18,680 bases of DNA from Clostridiales bacterium (GTDB taxonomy: Bacteria > Bacillota > Clostridia > Christensenellales > Borkfalkiaceae): the NCBI GenBank assembly GCA_003538975.1, contig DPQQ01000009.1, positions 16,185 to 34,864 of the forward strand. Reading direction: 5' to 3'. How positions within the stretch are numbered: position 1 is the stretch's first letter; each line of letters opens with the position of its first letter. The translations under genes were made by a program, and so were the position numbers. The notes under the pieces were generated by a model. It was not told the DNA's origin and ran no database searches. It saw only the letters and a list, made by a program, of their open reading frames with translations. Of this stretch, positions 12,772 through 18,680 are shown one piece after another.

Positions 12772-13959
12772 ATGTTTAAAAAACTTTTGATAAAAGACTA
12801 TAAAAATACTTCCGATCCCGCAGTAAGAACCCGTTACGGCACGGTCGCGGGAACGTTCGGAATAGTTACGAATATTATTTTATGCGCGCTTAAAGCTCTT
12901 GTCGGCGTTTTTGCCGGGAGTATCGCGATAATTGCGGACGCCGTAAACAACCTGACCGACGCGGGATCTTCGGTAATGACTCTGGTCGGATTCAAACTCG
13001 CTTCCCGTCCCGCAGACAAAAAACACCCCTACGGACACGCGAGATACGAAAGCGTTACCGCCCTTATAGTCGCGATAACCGTGTTCGCTGTCGGCGTATT
13101 GCTGCTTAAGTCTTCGGTCGAAAAGATCATAACGCCCGAAAAAGTTACGGTAACGGTATGGACGTTTGTTGTTCTGGGACTTGCGGTCATGATGAAAATT
13201 TTTCAGATGATAACTTATCTCGATTTCGCGAAGGCGATAGATTCAGACGTGATAAGGGCGCAGGCTGCCGACGCGCGTAACGATATAATTTCGTCTTCGG
13301 CAACGCTTGTTGCGATGATCGTTATATATTTTACCGGAGTGAACGTAGACGCTTACGTAGGTATCGCCGTGTCGATCTTCGTTATGGTAACTTCGGTCAA
13401 AATGATTTCAAACCCGATCAGCGCACTTTTAGGCGTTGTACCTTCAAAGGAGACGGTCGAAAATCTTAAAAGCATAATTTTATCCCGTAAAGAAATTTTA
13501 GGTCTGCATGATATGATTATCCACGATTACGGCGAAGGTCACAGATTTGCTTCCGTCCATGCGGAAGTGGACGCCGGTTCGGAGCTTGTCGCTGTACATA
13601 ACGTGATAGACGGCATAGAGAGAGAAGTCGCGGCTAAAACGGGAATAAATCTTTCGATTCATCTGGATCCCGTTGATTTGAAAAGCGGAGAAAGGCAGAC
13701 TTACCGCGCTCTTACCGAAAAGGCGGTTATGTCGTTCGATAACGAAGCTAAGATACACGACTTTTCGGTCTGCGACGAAGTAAGAGAAAACGAAAAGACT
13801 GTTACAAAAATAAGCTTCGACGTGGTCGAACCGTTCGGTAAGCATTACGATAAAGAAAAACTCAAAGAAGAACTTTATAAAGTTTTCGCTTCTTTCGGCG
13901 AAGAAAAGAATAAAAAATTTCGCTTTATAATAAATATCGACGACGATTACTGCCAATAA
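12772..13959 (+). CDS. Cation diffusion facilitator family exporter, probably Mn(II)
   Basis: A 395-residue inner-membrane metal/proton antiporter of the CDF family. About six membrane segments span residues 25-215 and a cytoplasmic C-terminal domain follows. The metal-site motif of segment 2 is NxxxD (Asn59-Asp63 in ADAVNNLTDAGSS) and that of segment 5 is DxxxD (Asp167-Asp171 in AADARND). Zinc CDFs have HxxxD in these places; acidic/Asn sites are typical of the manganese group (MntE, MneP). The KKHPYGHARYE loop is the family signature. The C-terminal part is longer than the minimal domain by about 90 residues. The gene has its own terminator. Confidence 0.88.
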   Translation: MFKKLLIKDYKNTSDPAVRTRYGTVAGTFGIVTNIILCALKALVGVFAGSIAIIADAVNNLTDAGSSVMTLVGFKLASRPADKKHPYGHARYESVTALIVAITVFAVGVLLLKSSVEKIITPEKVTVTVWTFVVLGLAVMMKIFQMITYLDFAKAIDSDVIRAQAADARNDIISSSATLVAMIVIYFTGVNVDAYVGIAVSIFVMVTSVKMISNPISALLGVVPSKETVENLKSIILSRKEILGLHDMIIHDYGEGHRFASVHAEVDAGSELVAVHNVIDGIEREVAAKTGINLSIHLDPVDLKSGERQTYRALTEKAVMSFDNEAKIHDFSVCDEVRENEKTVTKISFDVVEPFGKHYDKEKLKEELYKVFASFGEEKNKKFRFIINIDDDYCQ

Positions 13960-13971
13960 TCAAATAAAGAC

Positions 13972-14003
13972 AAAAAAAGCCCGCTTACTAAGCGGGCTTT
14001 TTT
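13972..14003 (+). terminator. Terminator of the CDF exporter gene
   Basis: GCCCGCTT and AAGCGGGC form a perfect stem around a four-base loop, flanked by A7 and T6, so it may work in both directions. Confidence 0.92.
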
Positions 14004-14028
14004 AGCGCTTAAAATTTTATAAAAGGTT

Positions 14029-14050
14029 GCGTTTCGGCGATACAGGTATT
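14029..14050 (+). repeat. Dispersed intergenic motif, copy 4
   Basis: Carries TTTCGGCGATACAGGTATT and is the closest match to copy 1. It lies 26 bases beyond the CDF terminator. A second, weaker element (CGCTTCAGCGA) follows at about 14063. Confidence 0.6.
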
Positions 14051-14213
14051 TATAAAGCAGTTCGCTTCAGCGAGATAAAAAAGAAAAGACGGGGAGCGGA
14101 TATAAGCGGTTTCTATATAAAAACAAAGGGAAAATGAACGAAATGGACATGGTTTTATCCGGATTTTTTTATAATTTTTTTTAATATTTTTTATTTAAGC
14201 AAGTTGTATTTTC
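14051..14213. other. Non-coding stretch before the ABC exporter promoter
   Basis: AT-rich, with long T runs near 14164-14190 directly upstream of the promoter. No gene was recognised; a 16-codon frame at 14134 is not convincing. Confidence 0.4.
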
Positions 14214-14242
14214 TTGACAACGGTTTTTCGGCTTTGTATAAT
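14214..14242 (+). promoter_or_regulatory. Consensus sigma-A promoter of the ABC exporter operon
   Basis: TTGACA (14214-14219), 17 bases and TATAAT (14237-14242): a perfect match to both boxes at ideal spacing. Expected start near 14249, giving a leader of about 330 bases to the ATPase gene. Confidence 0.9.
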
Positions 14243-14251
14243 AAAAATACG

Positions 14252-14273
14252 AATATGAAATATTATTCATATT
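14252..14273. promoter_or_regulatory. Perfect inverted repeat at the transcription start, candidate operator
   Basis: AATATGAA (14252-14259), a six-base spacer and TTCATATT (14266-14273). It begins about three bases after the expected start of transcription, a classic repressor position. TetR, MarR and PadR regulators often guard such exporters, but no regulator gene is adjacent. Confidence 0.65.
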
Positions 14274-14324
14274 TATAAAAATAGAGCGGCAAATCAATCG
14301 GACGGAATAACGTGTTTACCGAAA

Positions 14325-14528
14325 ATGCCGGAAAAGGCTGATAACGTGATAATAAAGAACTTGGATAAACTCGATAAAAACCGCAAAAAAGAAATAGACA
14401 GCGAAGCGATAAACGAAAAGGGCGGGAACGCAAAAACTTTGCGAACGAAGAATATCGCCGTTACCGAAGATAACGCCGCTAAAATTAACTTAAGCGGCGA
14501 AAAAATACCGGAAACAAATAAAAGATAA
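14325..14528 (+). CDS. Possible small charged protein in the ABC exporter leader
   Basis: A 67-codon frame between the promoter and the ATPase gene, encoding a Lys/Glu/Asn/Asp-rich sequence (MPEKADNVIIKNLDKLDKN at its start) without hydrophobic segments. Codon choice looks like that of neighbouring genes, but no ribosome site precedes the ATG and I recognise no family. It may be a real small protein, the remnant of a regulator, or chance. Confidence 0.3.
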   Translation: MPEKADNVIIKNLDKLDKNRKKEIDSEAINEKGGNAKTLRTKNIAVTEDNAAKINLSGEKIPETNKR

Positions 14529-14576
14529 AAAACGCATAAAAAGATTTTGCTTAAAAAGCAGAGGAAGGAGATAAAT

Positions 14577-15278
14577 ATGGCAATAGCCGAACTTAAAAAC
14601 GTAAGCAGGGTATACAAAAGCGGCGACCACGAACTCAAGGCGCTGAACGAAGTAAATTTATCTTTGGACGAAGGTAAATTCGTAGTAATTTTAGGGCCGA
14701 GCGGAGCGGGCAAATCCACTCTTTTAAATTTACTCGGCGGTCTCGACAGTCCGACGAGCGGGCAGATTATCGTAAACGGCAAAGATATTTCTACTCTCAC
14801 GAGCAACGAACTCGCCGAATACAGAGCTTCTACAGTAGGATTCGTATTCCAGTTTTATAATCTGATACCCACCCTTACCGTAAAAGAAAACGTCGAACTC
14901 GTCAAAGAAATCGCTCCCGACGCTTTCCCCGCGGAAAAGTTGATCGAAGAAATCGGATTAAAGGATCATATGAACAACTTTCCGTCCGAACTTTCGGGCG
15001 GCGAACAGCAGAGAGTTTCGATAGCGAGAGCTTTGTGCAAAAACCCGAAAATTCTTTTGTGCGATGAGCCGACGGGAGCTCTCGATTCCGAAACAGGCGT
15101 TCTTGTATTGAAGCTTCTGCTTTCGATGGCTGAAAATTACGGGAAGACCATAATCATAGTAACCCACAACCAGAACATAGCGAAGATGGCGGACGTAATC
15201 GTAAAAGTTAAAAACGGTACGATAAAATCGGTCGAAAACGTAGACGAGCCTTTAAGCGCGGACGAAATCGACTGGTAA
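14577..15278 (+). CDS. ABC transporter ATP-binding protein (MacB/LolD type)
   Basis: A 233-residue ATPase subunit. Walker A is GPSGAGKST (40-48), the Q-loop follows in FVFQFYNLIPTL, the signature is LSGGEQQR (139-146), Walker B is ILLCDEPTGALD (159-170) and the switch histidine is in IIIVTHN. The EPTGALD and FYNLIPTLT sequences are typical of the MacB/LolD/FtsE-like group that works with FtsX-type permeases. The ATG at 14577 follows AAGGAG by six bases. The permease begins 12 bases after the stop. It powers the exporter or mechanotransmission pump formed with that permease. Confidence 0.95.
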   Translation: MAIAELKNVSRVYKSGDHELKALNEVNLSLDEGKFVVILGPSGAGKSTLLNLLGGLDSPTSGQIIVNGKDISTLTSNELAEYRASTVGFVFQFYNLIPTLTVKENVELVKEIAPDAFPAEKLIEEIGLKDHMNNFPSELSGGEQQRVSIARALCKNPKILLCDEPTGALDSETGVLVLKLLLSMAENYGKTIIIVTHNQNIAKMADVIVKVKNGTIKSVENVDEPLSADEIDW

Positions 15279-15289
15279 AGGGGTGAAAG

Positions 15290-17614
15290 ATGCTGTTTAA
15301 AAAACTTTGGAGAACGATGGGACAGTACAAAGCCCAGTTCATCTCTATGATAATAATGATAGCTTTAGGCATCGGAGTTTTTCTCGGCTTCAACATGGAG
15401 TGGTACAGTATCGAAAAAAACACCGTTAAGTTTTATAAGGACTCCGGCTTTGCAGATTACAGGCTTGTAAACGAAGCTGGTTTTTCGGCAGTCGATCTCG
15501 ATAAAATAGAAAACATCGACGGTGTAGAAGCCGCAGGCAGATACCTTTCGGTAAACGTTGCGGTAACGGGTAAAGGCGATCTTACTTCGGGCGCGTCGAC
15601 AGCTTCCGAAGACAAGACTGCGGGCGACACGCTCTCGATAAGCGTTACCGAAAATAAAAACGTTTCATTCTTCATCCTTATTCTCGGCGAAGAATACGAC
15701 GAAACTTCGACCGACGGGTTGTGGCTTTCGGACAAATACGCCAAAGAAAACGGCGTTTCGGTCGGCGACGAAATTACGCTTAATTACAAAAAGCCCTTGA
15801 AAGTAAAGGTAAAGGGACTTATAAAGTCCGCGGAATATCTGATCTGCGTAAGAGACGAAACGCAGCTTATGCCCGACTACCGCAAGTACGCTTTCGCCTT
15901 CGTTTCTCCCGAAACGCTGAAAGCATTTACCGGCGGCACGGAATACTATCCGCAGATAAACGTTATTTCGGATATGTCGAAAAACGACTTTTCGGATAAG
16001 GCAAACGAAGCCTTGGGAAAGACTACGCTTATGTATTCGAAAAACGAAGTAATATCGTATTCCGAAGCGCAGGGAGAGGTGCAGGAAGGAAAGACGATGG
16101 GATCGATTCTTCCGGTACTGTTTTTGTCTATAGCGGTTCTTACCATGGTAACGACCATGCACAGACTCACCGCTAAAGAAAAAACGCAGATAGGCACGCT
16201 CAAAGCTCTCGGCTTCAAAGATAAAAGAATAACGGTTCACTATACTTCTTACGCGCTTATGATAGGCGTTTTAGGTTCGCTTATCGGCGCGGGAATAGGT
16301 TACGGACTCGCATATTTCATATTCAATCCGTCGGGTTCGATGGGAACGTATTTCGATATGCCGGAGTGGACTATTTACATGCCCTGGTTCTGCATACTCA
16401 TCTTAATCGGAATAATAGCTCTTCTGACTCTTATAGGATTTTTGTCCGTAATGTCGATGCTTAAAGGAACGGCGGCGGATTCGTTAAGACCGTATACGCC
16501 CAAAAAGATGAAAAAAATAGCGCTCGAAAAGACTAAACTATGGAACAAGCTCTCGTTCGGAACGAAGTGGAACATGCGCGATATAGTACGCCATAAATCG
16601 AGAACACTTATGAGCCTTATCGGAATACTCGGCTGCACGATAATAATATTAGGTTCGCTCGGCATGTCCGACACGATGGATGCGTTTATAAGCGATTATT
16701 ATAACGGCGCGATGAATTATTCTTCTAAAATCTTCCTTTCCGAAACCGCCTCGGAAGAAGACAAAATGAAGGTAGTCAATGACAACGAAGGCGATTACAG
16801 CATGAGTTTAGCCGTTGAAATAGAAGATAAAGCGGTATCGCTGGACGTTTACAGCGTAACGAACGACAGAGTACGCTTTCCGGGGGAGAAAAAAGGCTAC
16901 GTCGACATCAACGTAAACGGCGCTTTCGTCTGTGAAAGAATAGCCGAAGAATACAACGTTAAAAAAGGAGACGTGTTAAAAGTCAGACCTTACGGAAAGG
17001 ACGTTGCTTACGAGCTTAAAATATCGGGTATTATGCGTTCGGTTTCCGAAAACATAGTTGTCTCGAAAGAATATGCCGAAAGTCTCGGAATAAAAGTTTC
17101 TCCGGACGCCGTATATACTTCGGTAAAAAAGGAGGAAGTTGTTTTATCGCCGGCGATGAAGAACGTGCAGTCTTCCAAGGAAATAATGGAGTCGTTCGAC
17201 ACGTTTATGAGTATAATGAACGAAATGATTATAATTCTCGTAGCGGCGGCAGCCGTTCTCGGAACAGTGGTTTTATACAATCTCGGAGTCATGAGTTATA
17301 CCGAACGTTACCGCGAAATGGCTACTCTTAAAGTAGTAGGATTCAAGGACAAAAAGATAGGCGGGCTCCTTATCGGTCAGAATCTCTGGGTAACCGTCGT
17401 CGGCGTCGTTCTTGGACTGCCCGCGGGATTAGGAGTTCTTAATCTTCTTGTTACAAAACTCGCTTCCGAATACGAACTGAGACCTGTCATAAGCGTATGG
17501 TCGTATCTTATCGCCGTCGCGGTCAATATGACGATATCGCTTCTCGTAAGCCTTATGATAGCCAAAAAGAACAAAAAAATAGACATGGTCGAAGCTCTTA
17601 AATTTGCCGAATAG
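15290..17614 (+). CDS. FtsX-type ABC transporter permease with eight membrane segments
   Basis: A 774-residue permease with two FtsX domains. The predicted segments lie at about residues 15-37, 268-290, 318-345, 362-390, 440-465, 640-668, 695-720 and 735-760. A large extracellular domain (about 40-265) follows the first segment and another (about 470-635) follows the fifth. Both halves carry the motif that faces the ATPase (TQIGTLKALGFKDKRI and YREMATLKVVGFKDKKI). Such Bacillota permeases are linked to antimicrobial-peptide resistance, lipoprotein or lipid export, but no sensor kinase or response regulator accompanies this one, so the substrate is unknown. It is co-transcribed with the ATPase. 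Confidence 0.92.
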   Translation: MLFKKLWRTMGQYKAQFISMIIMIALGIGVFLGFNMEWYSIEKNTVKFYKDSGFADYRLVNEAGFSAVDLDKIENIDGVEAAGRYLSVNVAVTGKGDLTSGASTASEDKTAGDTLSISVTENKNVSFFILILGEEYDETSTDGLWLSDKYAKENGVSVGDEITLNYKKPLKVKVKGLIKSAEYLICVRDETQLMPDYRKYAFAFVSPETLKAFTGGTEYYPQINVISDMSKNDFSDKANEALGKTTLMYSKNEVISYSEAQGEVQEGKTMGSILPVLFLSIAVLTMVTTMHRLTAKEKTQIGTLKALGFKDKRITVHYTSYALMIGVLGSLIGAGIGYGLAYFIFNPSGSMGTYFDMPEWTIYMPWFCILILIGIIALLTLIGFLSVMSMLKGTAADSLRPYTPKKMKKIALEKTKLWNKLSFGTKWNMRDIVRHKSRTLMSLIGILGCTIIILGSLGMSDTMDAFISDYYNGAMNYSSKIFLSETASEEDKMKVVNDNEGDYSMSLAVEIEDKAVSLDVYSVTNDRVRFPGEKKGYVDINVNGAFVCERIAEEYNVKKGDVLKVRPYGKDVAYELKISGIMRSVSENIVVSKEYAESLGIKVSPDAVYTSVKKEEVVLSPAMKNVQSSKEIMESFDTFMSIMNEMIIILVAAAAVLGTVVLYNLGVMSYTERYREMATLKVVGFKDKKIGGLLIGQNLWVTVVGVVLGLPAGLGVLNLLVTKLASEYELRPVISVWSYLIAVAVNMTISLLVSLMIAKKNKKIDMVEALKFAE

Positions 17615-17626
17615 CGAATCAAGGAG

Positions 17627-17648
17627 CATATTCGGCGGAACAGGTACG
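17627..17648 (+). repeat. Dispersed intergenic motif, copy 5
   Basis: The most diverged copy: TTCGGCGGAACAGGTACG. It lies 12 bases after the permease stop. Confidence 0.45.
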
Positions 17649-17662
17649 ATAAAAACGTACTT
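17641..17662 (+). other. Stem-loop formed with motif copy 5
   Basis: CAGGTACG (17641-17648) and CGTACTTG (17656-17663) pair with one G-U pair around an A-rich loop. A second hairpin (TTTTACG/CGTAAAA, 17693-17714) follows. Confidence 0.4.
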
Positions 17663-17721
17663 GAAGAATAAAAAATCAATTTACTCACACGCTTTTACGT
17701 AATACCTCGTAAAAAGGACGG

Positions 17722-17755
17722 CAAGCGGACGGCGGTTAAGTCGTCCGCTTGTTAA
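17722..17755 (+). terminator. Probable terminator after the ABC exporter operon
   Basis: CAAGCGGACG (17722-17731) and CGTCCGCTTG (17742-17751) make a perfect ten-pair stem. The T tract is short (TTAATT), so efficiency is uncertain. Confidence 0.6.
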
Positions 17756-17817
17756 TTACGGCAGATAAACGAAAAAAAATATTATTTTTAATTTTTTGAA
17801 AAAGTTTTAAAATCGGA

Positions 17818-17845
17818 TTGACTTTAATTTTTATTCAAGTATAAT
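17818..17845 (+). promoter_or_regulatory. Sigma-A promoter of the MATE gene
   Basis: TTGACT (17818-17823), 16 bases and TATAAT (17840-17845). It lies 45 bases before the GTG start. Confidence 0.7.
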
Positions 17846-17889
17846 AAAGCTAAGAAAAGCGGAGGATAAGCGTAGCTTAAATTATAACC

Positions 17890-18680
17890 GTGAAAAATTT
17901 TATATCTAAGTTTATCGACAAAGACCTTCTTTCGGTAAACAACGGAAAGCAGAAGATGTCCATCATCGCTCTCGCAATACCGATTTTTTTCGAAAATATC
18001 GGCGTTCATCTCATCGGTCTTATACAGACTTCGATGTCTTCTCGCTTTATGGACGGTTTCTTCATCGACGCATTCAACGTTCCGAATGCGGCAATGGCTC
18101 CTTTCAGTACGATACTTTCGCTTGTAACGACGGGGCTCGGTATACTTTTAAGTATTTATCTCGGCAAGGGTAAAAAGAAGGATTGTGCAGACATAATAGG
18201 CACGGCTTACCTTGCTTCGGGACTTATGTCTATCTTGATTTACGGTCTCGGCTTTCTTTTCGCCGACAGTTATCTCGAACTTTTAGGGCTTACCGCCGAA
18301 AAGTACGGTCCGTATATGTCATATGCGAAGCTGTACTTTAAGGTGAAGATGGTCGCCCTTATCATATACTTTTTTACGACGCCCGTATTCACGACCGCTT
18401 TAAGATGCTACGGCTATACGCAGTACGGTCTTATTTCGAGCATAATTTCGAGCGTGGTTACGGCTGTTCTGACTTATGTCGCTTATTACGTCGTGAAAGT
18501 ACCCAAAGACTCGGTAGTATGGGTTGTATGCGGAATAGGTCTTATAGCTAACTTATCATCGCTTTCCTTTGTACTTACGGCGTTCTTCAGAAAAGGACTT
18601 AAAATAAGAATATGTATAAACCAGAGATGGCTTGTCGCTATTCTGAAGGTAGGCGTTCCCGCAGTCGTGGCGGGGCTTTC
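17890..18680 (+). CDS. MATE-family multidrug/toxin exporter, 3' end missing
   Basis: The first 263 codons of a multi-segment membrane protein; the frame is open to the end of the window. Segments seen include IIALAIPIFFENIGVHLIG, the stretch MAPFSTILSLVTTGLGILLS and SSIISSVVTAVLTYVAYYVV. The pattern SIYLGKGKKKDCADIIGTAY and FTTALRCYGYTQYGLISSII matches the loops after segments 2 and 4-5 of MATE proteins (sodium- or proton-coupled drug exporters). The start is taken as GTG at 17890, since a stop codon lies in frame at 17878 and no other start falls between. GGAGG (17861-17865) is 24 bases away, which is too far for normal use. It has its own promoter, so it is separate from the ABC operon. Confidence 0.82.
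   Translation, partial: MKNFISKFIDKDLLSVNNGKQKMSIIALAIPIFFENIGVHLIGLIQTSMSSRFMDGFFIDAFNVPNAAMAPFSTILSLVTTGLGILLSIYLGKGKKKDCADIIGTAYLASGLMSILIYGLGFLFADSYLELLGLTAEKYGPYMSYAKLYFKVKMVALIIYFFTTPVFTTALRCYGYTQYGLISSIISSVVTAVLTYVAYYVVKVPKDSVVWVVCGIGLIANLSSLSFVLTAFFRKGLKIRICINQRWLVAILKVGVPAVVAGL

Noticed and set aside
14134..14184. 16-codon frame with an AAGGG site before it
   Set aside because: Ends in a T-rich run upstream of the promoter; too short and too biased to support as a gene.
14294..14806. 170-codon open frame on the minus strand
   Set aside because: It lies antisense to the ABC ATPase start and its motifs, has no ribosome site and reads as low-complexity Ser/Leu/Phe.
15665..16240. 191-codon open frame on the minus strand
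   Set aside because: Antisense to the FtsX-type permease, which has clear domain structure; an effect of codon bias.

Overview
The window looks like chromosomal DNA from a low-to-moderate GC Bacillota, probably an uncultivated gut-type clostridium. Pointers are AGGAGG ribosome sites, sigma-A promoters of the TTGACA/TATAAT type, a NifU-type scaffold beside an Rrf2/IscR regulator, a BspA-like/Flg_new lipoprotein, and GT8, GH13 and CDF proteins of clostridial style. This placement is inference; there is no rRNA, tRNA or other marker in view. No CRISPR array, transposase, integrase or phage gene was seen.

Layout. (1) 1-2280: iron-sulfur and cysteine genes: the 3' part of nifU, an Rrf2/IscR-type regulator with its own promoter and a palindromic operator candidate, then cysK behind an unusually long leader and closed by a strong terminator. 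(2) 2281-5385: an AT-richer islet of rearranged, partly duplicated cassettes: an extracytoplasmic-function (ECF) sigma-like promoter, a two-membrane-segment protein (A), an overlapping unknown protein (B), a lipoprotein, a paralogue of A (A'), a truncated B', an orphan second copy of the promoter, a 47-bp direct repeat seen also after B, and a broken ORF. It ends at a bidirectional terminator. (3) 5431-7716, minus strand: a zinc-ribbon membrane protein with an Asn/Gly/Tyr-rich linker, a maltose/galactoside-type O-acetyltransferase, and an XRE regulator fused to a membrane domain. (4) 7941-9961: a GT8 glycosyltransferase translationally coupled to a PlsC-like acyltransferase. (5) 9983-12681: a GH13 alpha-glucosidase with a promoter set in a tandem 19-bp repeat, then a nucleoside hydrolase. 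(6) 12772-14003: a CDF metal exporter, probably for manganese. (7) 14214-17614: an ABC exporter (ATPase plus an eight-segment FtsX-type permease) behind a consensus promoter that overlaps a perfect inverted repeat. (8) 17818-18680: the start of a MATE exporter, cut by the window end.

The most unusual items are the islet, with two nearly identical ECF-like promoters but no sigma gene in view and clear traces of duplication, gene conversion and deletion, and a dispersed intergenic motif (core TTCGGCAATACAGGTA) present five times and only between genes.
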